From positions 5,828,001 to 5,892,000 of the forward strand of contig NZ_JACHMO010000001.1 of NCBI RefSeq assembly GCF_014205015.1: a stretch of DNA of 64,000 nt. Reading direction: 5' to 3'. The stretch comes from Saccharothrix ecbatanensis. Its GTDB lineage: Bacteria; Actinomycetota; Actinomycetes; Mycobacteriales; Pseudonocardiaceae. The notes beneath the pieces are model-generated. The model did not search any database, was not told the DNA's origin, and saw only the letters and a program-made list of their open reading frames with translations. The position numbers and the translations under genes are program-made. Positions 18,066 to 26,578 of this stretch are shown piece by piece. The first letter of the stretch is position 1; every line of letters begins with the position of its first letter.

Positions 18066-18085
18066 ACGTTACATCATGTAACGTA
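18065..18085. promoter_or_regulatory. TetR operator palindrome
   Basis: Perfect 10-bp arms TACGTTACAT and ATGTAACGTA around one central C, lying between the TetR start (18065) and the divergent HXXEE start (18092). Its position against both start codons implies that repressor binding blocks both promoters. Confidence 0.85.
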
Positions 18086-18091
18086 AGTGCC

Positions 18092-18583
18092 ATGGTCAGC
18101 AAGAAGGTCACGTGGGGCCTGCTCGCCGCGTGGGTCGTGCACGATCTCGAAGAGTTGGCGACGATGGCCCGGTGGACGCGGCGGCACCGGCACGTGCCGA
18201 CGACCACGACACCGGAGGCGGCGATCGCCATCGGCGTGGTCGGGGTGGTCGTCGCAGCCGCGGCGGCGGACGGCGCGCGCACCGACGGCCGGTCGCGGTT
18301 CTTCCAGTCCGTGCTCCTGGGTTTCGGGTTGCACGCAGTCACGCACGTGGCGAGCAGCGCGGTTTTCCGTAGCTACACACCCGGTGTGCTCACCGCGCCG
18401 ACGGTGGTGGCCCCGTTCAGCCTGTGGGCGTGGCGCCGGCTCAGCCGTGCGGGCGTCCTGGCAAAGCCCTCGTCACGTGCGCTTTTGTGGTTCCCGGTGA
18501 TCGTCGGGGGTGCGCACGGGATCGCCCGCCTGGTCATGCGTGTGCGCGAGAACACCGCCAGGGTGCCCGACTCCGCCGAATGA
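18092..18583 (+). CDS. HXXEE-domain membrane protein
   Basis: 163 residues with about four hydrophobic helices. The motif WVVHDLEELATM near the start is the HxxEE signature that names this family; a second H (GLHAVTHV) and a C-terminal GGAHGIARLV give further conserved-looking polar residues inside the membrane. Function unknown; the family may be a membrane metal or hydrolase protein. Controlled by the adjacent TetR operator. Confidence 0.88.
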   Translation: MVSKKVTWGLLAAWVVHDLEELATMARWTRRHRHVPTTTTPEAAIAIGVVGVVVAAAAADGARTDGRSRFFQSVLLGFGLHAVTHVASSAVFRSYTPGVLTAPTVVAPFSLWAWRRLSRAGVLAKPSSRALLWFPVIVGGAHGIARLVMRVRENTARVPDSAE

Positions 18584-18588
18584 TCGGC

Positions 18589-18762
18589 TAGACTGAGTGG
18601 TGCACCGCCCGGTGGCGCCGAAAGAGCGCGCCCCAGGCCGCCAGAGTGGCCGGTGGTGCGTCCCAACCACTATCGGCGCGACCGCGCGCCGGGCCCGTCC
18701 CCGCGATCGCGCCTGCTGAAGCAGAGCAATCTCCGAGACGTGCCGTGTCCCGGAGGTTTGTT
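18589..18762 (+). promoter_or_regulatory. Promoter and ~160-nt 5' leader of the DEAD-box gene
   Basis: A TAGACT -10 hexamer (18589-18594) lies just after the HXXEE stop; transcription from it would give a leader of about 160 nt with several GC-rich inverted segments (GGCGCCG, CGGCCACTCTGGCGG-like on the reverse). No gene is apparent in it. Long structured leaders are common before cold-induced DEAD-box helicases. Confidence 0.5.
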
Positions 18763-20262
18763 TTGCCGACAATGTCCCAAGGCCGTTCCGAGCGCCCGCA
18801 GTTCCGCAGTTCCCGCAGTAACAGGCGCCCAGGCCAGGGCAACCGTCGTCCCGCTTCCGCGGTGGAGCAGGCGACGACCATTCCCGACCACGTCGAGAGC
18901 ACGATGCCCGAGGGCCCGCTGCCCTCGTTCGCCGAACTGGGTCTGTCCGACGAGTTGCTCGGCGCCCTCACCCAGGCCGGCATCATCGATCCCTTCCCGA
19001 TCCAGGCCGCGACGCTGCCCGACGCGATGGCCGGCCGCGACGTCCTGGGCCGTGGCCAGACCGGCTCCGGCAAGACGCTGGCCTTCGGCCTGGCGCTGCT
19101 GTCCCGTCTCGCGGGTGGCCGGGCCAAGCCGTTGAAGCCGCGCGCCCTCGTGCTGGTGCCGACCCGCGAGTTGGCGATGCAGGTCGAGGAAGCCCTCAAC
19201 CCGTTCGCCCGTTCGCTGGGCCTCTGGTGCCGCACGGTCGTCGGCGGCACGTCGTTCCCGCGTCAGATCGACGCGCTGCGCCGTGGTGTCGACCTGCTGA
19301 TCGCGACCCCCGGCCGGTTGTCGGACCACGTCCGGCAGGGCACCGCCGACCTGTCCGAGATCATGTTCACCGCGCTGGACGAGGCCGACCAGATGGCGGA
19401 CATGGGCTTCATGCCCCAGGTCCGGGCCATCCTCGACCTCACCCCGCAGGACGGGCAGCGACTGCTGTTCTCCGCGACGCTCGACGGCGACGTGGACAAG
19501 CTGGTCCGCCAGTACCTGCACAACCCGGTGGTCCACTCGGTCTCGCCGCCCACGGGCAGCGTCACCACGATGGAGCACCACCTGCTGTTCGTGTCCGCCG
19601 AGGACAAGCAGAACGTGGTCACCGAAGTCGCCGCGCGCGAGGGCCGCACGATCATGTTCGTGCGCACCAAGCACCACGTGGACAGGTTGACCAAGAAGCT
19701 GCGGTCGATGGGCGTGCACGCGGGTGCGTTGCACGGCGGCAAGGCGCAGAGCGCGCGTACGCGGGTGCTCGGCCAGTTCCGCGAGGGCTCGATGCCGGTG
19801 CTGATCGCCACGGACGTGGCGGCGCGCGGCATCCACGTGGACGACGTGAGCCTCGTCGTGCACGTCGACCCGCCGGCCGACCCGAAGGACTACCTGCACC
19901 GTGCCGGTCGCACGGCGCGTGCCGGGCAGTCCGGGACGGTTGTCACGCTGGTCACGCACGACCAGCGGCGCACCGTTCAGGGCCTGACCGCGCGGGCGGG
20001 CGTCCGTCCGACGTCGACCAAGGTCCGTCCCGGTGACGAGGACCTGATCCGCATCACCGGCGCGCGGGTGCCCAGCGGCATTCCCGTGGTCGAGCCGGAG
20101 GTCCCCGTGCGCGCTCGTCGCGGCGGTGGCGGTCCGCGTCGCAGTGGCGGTGCGGGCGGCGGCGGTTTCCGCGGTGGCCGTTTCGACGGTGAGCGTGGCC
20201 GTGGCGGCGCGGCGGCGGGTCGTCCTCGCCGGGTGGCCAGCACCGGCAGCACCCAGCACTAG
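18763..20262 (+). CDS. DEAD-box ATP-dependent RNA helicase
   Basis: About 499 residues. Q motif FPIQAATLP, motif I GQTGSGKT, Ia PTRELA, Ib TPGRL, motif II DEAD (ALDEADQM), III SAT, IV IMFVRT, V ATDVAARGI and VI HRAGRTARAG are all intact. The C-terminal tail is a Gly/Arg-rich RNA-binding extension (RGGGGPRRSGGAGGGG). Unwinds RNA duplexes, probably in RNA decay or ribosome assembly at low temperature. TTG 18763 has GGAGG at 6-nt spacing; the alternative ATG 18772 is 15 nt from that site. Confidence 0.95.
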   Translation: MPTMSQGRSERPQFRSSRSNRRPGQGNRRPASAVEQATTIPDHVESTMPEGPLPSFAELGLSDELLGALTQAGIIDPFPIQAATLPDAMAGRDVLGRGQTGSGKTLAFGLALLSRLAGGRAKPLKPRALVLVPTRELAMQVEEALNPFARSLGLWCRTVVGGTSFPRQIDALRRGVDLLIATPGRLSDHVRQGTADLSEIMFTALDEADQMADMGFMPQVRAILDLTPQDGQRLLFSATLDGDVDKLVRQYLHNPVVHSVSPPTGSVTTMEHHLLFVSAEDKQNVVTEVAAREGRTIMFVRTKHHVDRLTKKLRSMGVHAGALHGGKAQSARTRVLGQFREGSMPVLIATDVAARGIHVDDVSLVVHVDPPADPKDYLHRAGRTARAGQSGTVVTLVTHDQRRTVQGLTARAGVRPTSTKVRPGDEDLIRITGARVPSGIPVVEPEVPVRARRGGGGPRRSGGAGGGGFRGGRFDGERGRGGAAAGRPRRVASTGSTQH

Positions 20263-20263
20263 T

Positions 20264-20844
20264 TCACAGCACTAGTTCACAGCATTTGGTTCGCGGGCAC
20301 GGCTTCACAGCGCTGACCGCGGGCTCGACGGCCCGGAATTGTCGGACCGTTCTGGCAGGATAAAAGCAGGGGTCCCCTTGGCGGGGGACCCCTGCTTTGC
20401 GTTTCCTGGCCGTGGTGCGGAACTCAGCAGGGACGGAAGAGCCGTACCCCTGGAGGTTCTCGTCCCACACCCAGCCCGCGATGTCCTGGCCCACCACGCG
20501 TACCCACGTCCACGTGTTGCCGTAGTCGTTCGTCGTGTAGCAGTGGTAATGCAGGCGCGTGCTGCTGTCGATGGAGCAGTCCCCGTACGGCCCTCTCGAC
20601 CGCACCGGCACACTCGACTTGGACGGGTAGCCGTTGTTGTACGAGTCCTTCGCCGAGTGCGTGTGGTAGCTGTCCGGCCTTGGCTGGAAGCACGCAGGCG
20701 GATCGCCGGGGACGCCACCGCGGAACCGGCGGCCGAGACCCGGAGGGTTCCGAGGCCCTCGGCCAGCGCTTCTTCGTCGATCTCCTGCCACCGCCCCCGT
20801 AGCGCCGACCGCGCACCCTCGACCACCGCCGCGAGCACCGACAT
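20264..20844 (-). pseudogene. Frameshifted SH3-like exported-protein gene (probable remnant)
   Basis: Two overlapping minus-strand frames each carry part of a plausible protein. One (20844 down to about 20680) reads MSVLAAVVEGARSALRGRW.. ending with a SAAGSAVASPA stretch. The next frame reads ACFQPRPDSYHTHSAKDSYN and continues YHCYTTNDYGNTWTWVRVVG and GWVWDENLQG, which looks like a secreted bacterial SH3-type domain with paired Cys. The second frame lacks a start and signal peptide and reads on through the 20335-20402 hairpin element. A frameshift or two fused remnants is the simplest explanation. Confidence 0.5.
20335..20402 (+). repeat. Dispersed hairpin repeat, copy A (terminator of DEAD-box gene)
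   Basis: Starts GGAATTGTCGGACC and contains a perfect 14-bp stem AAGCAGGGGTCCCC / GGGGACCCCTGCTT with a 6-nt loop (20364-20397) followed by TTTGCG. A second, inverted copy is at 41611-41676. It probably ends the DEAD-box transcript. It can also be read as the codons for SDRSGRIKAGVP from TTG 20339. Confidence 0.85.
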
Positions 20845-20890
20845 GAGGTCGTTTCGGGGATTGTCCGGGATGGCAGGCGTTCTGCGCGCT

Positions 20891-20896
20891 TATGAT
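20891..20896 (+). promoter_or_regulatory. -10 hexamer of the PAP2 gene
   Basis: TATGAT, a near-consensus -10 box in a GC-rich background, 33 nt before the ATG at 20929. No good -35 at 17-nt spacing, so an activator or an extended -10 is possible. Confidence 0.45.
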
Positions 20897-20928
20897 CTTC
20901 GGATGCCCGATTCCAGACCGGCGACGTC

Positions 20929-21663
20929 ATGACTACCGGTGTCCGGTGGCCTCGACAGGTGGCCGCACTCGTCGGCCTGGTCGTCGGTCTGACGGTGTAC
21001 TCGTGGTTGCACAACTTGGCGGGAACGGATGTCGCGGCGGCGACGGCGAACGCCCAAGCGCTGCAATCACTGGAACGCTCGCTGAACCTCGACATCGAAC
21101 TGGCGGCCAACCAGTGGCTTGCCCGGAGCCCGGTGCTGACGCAGTCGGCGGTGCTGTACTACCGCTTGTACTACCTGCCGCTGGCCGCCGTGTTGCTGTG
21201 GGTGCTGTTCTTCCGCAACGAAGTGTTCCCCACGGTCGTCCGCACCCTGATCGTGATGGCGCCCTTGGCGTTGCTCGTCTTCTGGCTGCTGCCGATGTCC
21301 CCACCTCGGTTCGCACTGCCCGGGATCGTCGACATCGTGGCCGAGCACGACCTGTTCAACCGCGGCGCGTCGCGTGATCTGACGAACGGTCGCAACCACT
21401 TCTCGGCGATGCCGAGCCTGCACGTCGGATGGTCGGGGCTGTGCGCCTACGCCGCGTGGTTGGGCGCACGCGGCACACATCCACGTCTCGCCCTGCTCGC
21501 CTGGCTGTTCCCCGCCGGGATGGTCGCCGTCGTCTTCACCACCGGCAACCACTACGTCCTGGACGTGGTCGGGAGCGCGCTGCTGCTGACGACCTCGATC
21601 GCCGCGGCGGCGGCTTGGGGGCGGTGGCGCTGGGCCCGAACACTGATGTCGCCGGTCGGCTGA
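20929..21663 (+). CDS. PAP2-superfamily membrane phosphatase
   Basis: 244 residues with about six transmembrane helices. The PAP2 signature is present as PRFALPG then FSAMPSLHVGWSGL (SxxxxH, His in the charge relay) and TTGNHYVLDVV (HxxxD), the arrangement of inositol phosphorylceramide synthase-like (Aur1-type) actinobacterial enzymes. Likely dephosphorylates or transfers lipid phosphates at the outer face of the membrane. Preceded by a TATGAT -10. Confidence 0.9.
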   Translation: MTTGVRWPRQVAALVGLVVGLTVYSWLHNLAGTDVAAATANAQALQSLERSLNLDIELAANQWLARSPVLTQSAVLYYRLYYLPLAAVLLWVLFFRNEVFPTVVRTLIVMAPLALLVFWLLPMSPPRFALPGIVDIVAEHDLFNRGASRDLTNGRNHFSAMPSLHVGWSGLCAYAAWLGARGTHPRLALLAWLFPAGMVAVVFTTGNHYVLDVVGSALLLTTSIAAAAAWGRWRWARTLMSPVG

Positions 21664-21670
21664 GGCCCAT

Positions 21671-22519
21671 TCAGCTCAACAACGCGTCGGCGCGCGTGGT
21701 GCGCATGTGCAGGACGTGCCGCCCCTCGCGCCGCGTCGTGACCAGGCGGGCCGCACGCAGGACGCCGATGTGCTGGGACACGGCACCGGCCGTGACGCCC
21801 AGCGCCACCGCCAGATCCGCTGTGCTCTTCGGCGCTTCGAGCAACGTCAGCAAGTGCGCGCGCGTGCGGCCGATCAGAGCGGCCAGGTCGTCCGGTGTGC
21901 TCCGGTCCTCCCACAGCGTCCCGATGCCGCGCGCCGGGTAGCGCAGCACGCCCTGGCCGACGGGGTCGATCGCGATCCACGCCTTCGGCCAGCAGAACAC
22001 GCTGGGGCACAGCACGAGTCCGTGTTCGGCCAGGTCCACCCGGTGTTCGGGCTTGCGGTGCAGGACGAGTTCGCCGTCGGCCCACGTGACTTCCGGGTGC
22101 AGGTCGTGGAACACGGCCTCGACGCCCTTGTCCGCCAGGGTCGCCGCCCGTGCCGCGATGTCCGCCTCCAGCACCGCCGTGATCCGCTTCCAGTGCGGTG
22201 CGATGAGCACTTCGTGGCAGCGCCGGATGACGTCGGCCTCAGGCTGCCGCACGTCACGCAGTTCCGCTTCCAGGTCCGGCATCCGCACGTCCGGCACGGG
22301 CATCAGGTCGGCCGGTTTCGCGGGGCCCTCCAACCGGGCCAGCAGCGTGTCCAGGCCGGTGATCCCGTCGACCCGTTCCCGCGCCCACCGCACCCACGGC
22401 AGGTGCACGGCGTGCGCTCCCGGGGTGCGCAGCCCGTCGACCGCCATGACCGTCTCGAACACCGCGGAGTAGGCGAACCTGACCTTGGCCAGCCCCACCC
22501 CGGCCAACCGGACCCACAC
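21671..22519 (-). CDS. ArsR-type regulator with DUF5937 domain
   Basis: About 282 residues. The N-terminal ~200 residues match the DUF5937 type (VRFAYSAVFETVMAV then ALHLP-like AVHLPWVRWARERV), and the C-terminus has an ArsR winged helix (STADLAVALGVTAGAVSQHI then LRAARLVTTRREGRHVLHMR). GTG 22519 puts the typical L-A-x-V-R-F-A segment near residue 10; ATG 22573 would add 18 residues. Divergent from a membrane-protein gene, possibly its target. Confidence 0.85.
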   Translation of the reverse strand: MWVRLAGVGLAKVRFAYSAVFETVMAVDGLRTPGAHAVHLPWVRWARERVDGITGLDTLLARLEGPAKPADLMPVPDVRMPDLEAELRDVRQPEADVIRRCHEVLIAPHWKRITAVLEADIAARAATLADKGVEAVFHDLHPEVTWADGELVLHRKPEHRVDLAEHGLVLCPSVFCWPKAWIAIDPVGQGVLRYPARGIGTLWEDRSTPDDLAALIGRTRAHLLTLLEAPKSTADLAVALGVTAGAVSQHIGVLRAARLVTTRREGRHVLHMRTTRADALLS

Positions 22520-22661
22520 CGCCACGCCGACCCCGTTCCGCACGGCCCGCCATTCCGGCCGCAGCGAAAGCATTGTCCCACCGAGGGGTGTGGCCTGCCC
22601 TACCTCCGGGTGTCCCGCCCGCACCAGTGATCGCGGCGGCCCGTCGGTCGAGGCTTGTCCC

Positions 22662-23606
22662 ATGACGAAGACGTGGCACCGGCCGACCCTCTGGGTGGCC
22701 GTGGTGATGGCGGTGGGCGCGGTGGGGTGCGCGGTGGCTCTGCTGGTCGACGGGCGGGTGCTGCAAGGGGAATCGGTGTGGGCGAAGCCGTTCAAGTTCT
22801 CGGTGTCGCTGGCGGTCTACTCGGCGACCCTGTCGTGGATGCTGTCCCTGCCGCACAGGGGACGCCGGTGGACGTCGGGCCTCGGCACCGTGATCGCGGC
22901 GATCATGTTCATGGAGGTCGGGCTGATCGCGGTCCAGGCCGGACGGGGCATGTTCACCCACTACAACACGTCCGACGAGCCGCTGAACGAGTTCCTCCAG
23001 AGCACGTTCGCCCTCGCGATCCCGGCGATGTTCCTGGCCAACATCGCGCTGGCGCTGGTCCTGTCGTTCCAGCGGTTCGGCCGGCCGGACGTGCGGTGGG
23101 CCGTGCGCGGCGGGCTGTACCTGGCGGTCCTGGGCATGTTCACCGGCTACCTGATGGTGTTCCAGATCGGCAAGCGGGTCACGGCGGTGGACGCGGGCGG
23201 GCGGCCGGCGGAGTTGGTCGGCGGGCACAGCGTCGGCGTGCCGGACGGTGGACCGGGGATGCCGCTCACCGGGTGGAGCACCACCGGTGGCGACCTGCGC
23301 GTCCCGCACTTCGTCGGGATGCACGGCCTCCAGGTGATGATCCTGCTGGCACTGGGCCTGGCCGCGTTCGGGCTGGTGGAACGCGTCCGCACCCGACTGG
23401 TCGGCGTGGCCGCGTTCGGCTACCTCGGACTGCTCGCGCTGCTCACGTGGCAGGCGTTGCGCGGTGAGTCGCTGGTCCACCCCGGCGGCACGACGTTGGC
23501 CGCCCTGGGCGGGCTGGCCGTGGTCGTCGCCGCCGGGGCGGCATGGGCGGTCAGGAGCGGAACGGGAGTTCCTTCGCCAGTCCGGCAACCGGTCCCACAA
23601 CGATGA
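22662..23606 (+). CDS. Polytopic membrane protein, unknown function
   Basis: 314 residues with about seven hydrophobic helices (e.g. LWVAVVMAVGAVGCAVALLV, VIAAIMFMEVGLIAV, VMILLALGLAAFGLV). A loop between helices 5 and 6 carries GWSTTGGDLRVPHFVGMHGLQ with two His that may be functional. No family recognised beyond similar actinobacterial proteins beside ArsR/DUF5937 regulators. ATG 22662. Its end overlaps the convergent cysG gene by 56 nt. Confidence 0.82.
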   Translation: MTKTWHRPTLWVAVVMAVGAVGCAVALLVDGRVLQGESVWAKPFKFSVSLAVYSATLSWMLSLPHRGRRWTSGLGTVIAAIMFMEVGLIAVQAGRGMFTHYNTSDEPLNEFLQSTFALAIPAMFLANIALALVLSFQRFGRPDVRWAVRGGLYLAVLGMFTGYLMVFQIGKRVTAVDAGGRPAELVGGHSVGVPDGGPGMPLTGWSTTGGDLRVPHFVGMHGLQVMILLALGLAAFGLVERVRTRLVGVAAFGYLGLLALLTWQALRGESLVHPGGTTLAALGGLAVVVAAGAAWAVRSGTGVPSPVRQPVPQR

Positions 23607-24768
23607 TCGCGGGCGGGCGGATGCCGTGCTCGGCGATGTCGGCGGCCAGGGAGTCCAATGTGGACCGGACGACCTTCTGCGTCCGCGTGGTGCCCTCCTG
23701 GATCACCGACACGGGGGTGTCGCCCGGCCGGCCCGCCATCAACGCGTCCGCGAACGCCGCCGCCCGCTCCACGCCCATGAGGATCACGACCGTGCCGCTC
23801 AGCCGGGCCAACGCCGACCAGTCGACCAGCGATCGCGGGTCGTCCGGCGCGACGTGGCCGGACACGACCACCACCTCGTGCGCCACGCCGCGGTGCGTGA
23901 CCGGCACGTCCGCCAGCGCCGGCACGCCGAACGCGCTGGTCACGCCCGGCACGACGGTGACCGGAACGCCCGCCTCGGCGCACGCGATCAGCTCTTCGAA
24001 GCCCCGGCCGAACACGTACGGGTCACCGCCCTTGAGGCGGACCACGAACTTGCCCGCCTTGGCGTTCTCGACAAGCGTGGTGTTGATGAAGTCCTGGGTC
24101 GCGGCCCGCCCGTACGGGATCTTCGCCGCGTCCACCACCTCGACGTGCGGCGGCAGTTCGTCCAGCAGCTCACGCGGCCCGAGCCGGTCGGCGACCACGA
24201 CGTCCGCCCTGGCCAGCAGCCGGCGACCGCGCACGGTGATCAGGTCCGGGTCGCCGGGGCCGCCGCCGACGAGCGCCACGCCCGCGGGCTGGTCGTGGTG
24301 GTCGGCGATGGAGCCGTCGCGCAGCGCGGACAGCAGGCCGTCGCGGACGCTCGCGGAACGGCGGTGCTGCCCGCCGGCGAGGACACCCAGCAGCAGGCCG
24401 TCGTGCGCGCCGACCGCGGGCGTCACGGCGGTGCCCTTCACGGCCACGTCGGCGCGCACGCAGAACACGCGGCGCTCCTCGGCGTCCGAGGTGACCCGGG
24501 CGTTCACTTCGGGCGAGGATGTGCAGGCCAGCACGTACCAGGCGCCGTCCAGGTCGCCGTCGGTGTATTCGCGGGCGTGCCACGTCGCCTCGCCGCCCTC
24601 GACGATGCCCTGGACCGCCGGGGTCACCTCGGGCGAGATCACCTCCACCCTCGCGCCCGCCGCGACCAGCCTGGGCAGCCTGCGCTGCGCGACCGTGCCG
24701 CCGCCGACGACGACGACCCGCCGACCGGTCAGGTCGAGGCCCACGAGGTAGTGCTGTTCACCGTGCAT
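23551..24768 (-). CDS. cysG: Siroheme synthase / uroporphyrinogen-III C-methyltransferase (fused)
   Basis: 405 residues. The N-terminal ~150 residues are a precorrin-2 dehydrogenase/ferrochelatase-like domain (VGLDLTGRRVVVVGGGTVAQ), and residues ~165-405 a SUMT methyltransferase (VALVGGGPGDPDLITVRG, VRLKGGDPYVFGRG, PGVTSAFGVPA). It turns uroporphyrinogen III into precorrin-2 and on to siroheme, the branch point feeding the corrin genes to the right. ATG 24768 starts the conserved part (MHGEQHYLVGLDL). Confidence 0.94.
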   Translation of the reverse strand: MHGEQHYLVGLDLTGRRVVVVGGGTVAQRRLPRLVAAGARVEVISPEVTPAVQGIVEGGEATWHAREYTDGDLDGAWYVLACTSSPEVNARVTSDAEERRVFCVRADVAVKGTAVTPAVGAHDGLLLGVLAGGQHRRSASVRDGLLSALRDGSIADHHDQPAGVALVGGGPGDPDLITVRGRRLLARADVVVADRLGPRELLDELPPHVEVVDAAKIPYGRAATQDFINTTLVENAKAGKFVVRLKGGDPYVFGRGFEELIACAEAGVPVTVVPGVTSAFGVPALADVPVTHRGVAHEVVVVSGHVAPDDPRSLVDWSALARLSGTVVILMGVERAAAFADALMAGRPGDTPVSVIQEGTTRTQKVVRSTLDSLAADIAEHGIRPPAIIVVGPVAGLAKELPFRS

Positions 24769-24813
24769 GGGTAGAAGCATCCACACCGGACATGTCCTGT
24801 CCAACCCTGGTGC

Positions 24814-25536
24814 TCACATCACGAGAACCTCGAACCCGGCGGCGAGCCTGCCGCCGAACCGCGCGCCCGTCTGTTCGGCCGCCTCGCGCAGGAACACCTC
24901 GGGCTGTCCCATGTCGCCGCCCAACGCCTCCAAGTAGGCCTTGTGCTCCCGCAACGACGCGACACCGAGGTCGAACGTGTCGGTCAGGTCCACCGCGTGC
25001 CCGCCGTACGGGGAGGCGTTGACTGCGACGAACCGCACACCGCTCCACGGCTCCAGATCGAGGTCGCGGAACACCCACCGGTTGGCGGCGTCCCGGACCG
25101 CGTCGATGACGGCCCGGCCGACGGCGGCGTGGTCGGCCATGTTGAGGAACCCGCCGGGGAACGTCTCGTGGTGGTTGCCGGTGATCACCACGTCGGGGCG
25201 GTGCCGGCGGATCGCGGCGGCGATGTCGCGGCGCAGCGGCAGGCCGTACTCGATCATCCCGTCGGGGTGGTCCAGGAACTCCACCACGTCCACGCCCACG
25301 ACGGCGGCACTGGCGGTCTGCTCACGCACCCGCAACGGCCCGGCCTGCTCCGGTGGCAGGGTGTCGATCCCCGCCTCACCCCGGCTGGCCAGCACGTATG
25401 CGACGTGCTTGCCCTGCGCCGTCCAGCGCGCGATCGCGCCGGACGCCCCGTACTCCAGGTCGTCGGGGTGCGCGACCACCGCCAACGCCCGCTCCCAGTC
25501 CTCCGGCACCGGTTCCAGATCAGGCAGGTCCGACAT
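24814..25536 (-). CDS. PIG-L family deacetylase
   Basis: 240 residues. Zinc-binding motif AVVAHPDDLEYGASG (HPDD) near residue 22 and the distal histidines in ITGNHHETFPGGFLNMADHAAVG identify the LmbE/PIG-L family (MshB/Mca type). It lacks some residues of true mycothiol enzymes, so the substrate is unclear; N-acetyl sugar deacetylation is the default. ATG 25536. Confidence 0.92.
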   Translation of the reverse strand: MSDLPDLEPVPEDWERALAVVAHPDDLEYGASGAIARWTAQGKHVAYVLASRGEAGIDTLPPEQAGPLRVREQTASAAVVGVDVVEFLDHPDGMIEYGLPLRRDIAAAIRRHRPDVVITGNHHETFPGGFLNMADHAAVGRAVIDAVRDAANRWVFRDLDLEPWSGVRFVAVNASPYGGHAVDLTDTFDLGVASLREHKAYLEALGGDMGQPEVFLREAAEQTGARFGGRLAAGFEVLVM

Positions 25537-25686
25537 GCAGACGACGCTACGCCGGCCCGATGGGTGCCCGCTGGTCCGGCGCGAACTCGATCCGGGCGTG
25601 CCCGCGACGACTGGCAGCGGACCCGGGACGTGCCTCGGACGTGCCCACGGCCGGAGAACCACCCGGTCGTGGGCACGTCCCGTGGA

Positions 25687-26475
25687 CTACAGCTGCGCGG
25701 TGATCGTGGAGTAGTACGAGGCGATCCGCGCGTACACGCCGGGGTAGCCGGCGAGCGCGCAGCCGCGGCCGAACGACGTGGCCCCGATCAGCTTGCCCCC
25801 CGCGACCAGCGGGCCGCCCGAGTCACCCTGGCAGGTGTCCGTGCCACCGTTCGGGTAGCCGGCGCACACCATCGAGGTCGGGCTGTAGTTCGAGTACGCG
25901 GTCCTGCAGGTGGCGTCGGACGTCACCGGCACGGTCGCGCCGAGCAGGTAGCGGGACGCCGAGCAGCCGGAGCAGGTGGTGCCCCATCCGTAGATCCGTG
26001 CGCTCGTGCCCGCCGCGTACAGGGCCGTGTCGGACGGGGTGGCCAGCGGCAGGTAGGTGGACGAGATGCTGGTGCCCAAGGTCAGCACCGCGACGTCGTA
26101 GCCGGAGCTCGCGGTCCGGTAGCTGGGGTGCACCCAGATCCGGCTCACCGTGACGACGCGGCCCGCCGTGCTCTGCTTGTCGTCGCGGCCGTGCACCACG
26201 CGGGTGCTCGACGCGGTGCGCCCGCTCACGCAGTGCGCGGCGGTGACGACCTTGTTCGCGCGGACGAGCGTGCCGCCGCAGAACTGGCTGCCGGTGCTGG
26301 TGGTCAGGTACACGACCCACGGGTAGGTGCTGGTGGACACGCGCGAGCCGCCGACGATGTACGGCGACACACCGGTGTCGGACGTGTCGGCCGAGGCGGG
26401 CGCGACGGTCATCAGGGCTATCGCGGCCACGGCCGCGGCCAACGAGGTGATCAGGCGATGCAGGGTTTTCGCCAT
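25687..26475 (-). CDS. Secreted trypsin-like serine protease
   Basis: 262 residues. Sec signal peptide (MAKTLHRLITSLAAAVAAIA.. APASA), activation site before IVGGSRVST, catalytic His in VVTAAHC, Asp in GYDVAVL and Ser in TCQGDSGGPL (chymotrypsin family S1A). The residue six before Ser region (GTDTCQGDSGG) has Asp at the S1 position, so trypsin specificity is expected. Ribosome site GGAAGGA precedes ATG 26475. One of three S1A proteases in the window. Confidence 0.95.
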   Translation of the reverse strand: MAKTLHRLITSLAAAVAAIALMTVAPASADTSDTGVSPYIVGGSRVSTSTYPWVVYLTTSTGSQFCGGTLVRANKVVTAAHCVSGRTASSTRVVHGRDDKQSTAGRVVTVSRIWVHPSYRTASSGYDVAVLTLGTSISSTYLPLATPSDTALYAAGTSARIYGWGTTCSGCSASRYLLGATVPVTSDATCRTAYSNYSPTSMVCAGYPNGGTDTCQGDSGGPLVAGGKLIGATSFGRGCALAGYPGVYARIASYYSTITAQL

Positions 26476-26578
26476 GTCGATCCTTCCAGGGCAGGGATGC
26501 GCCGTGTCGCGGCGCACACTCCCAGCTAGGACCAAGACGGCGAACCCGACAAGGGCCTTTAGAAGGCTGCGGACGGCT

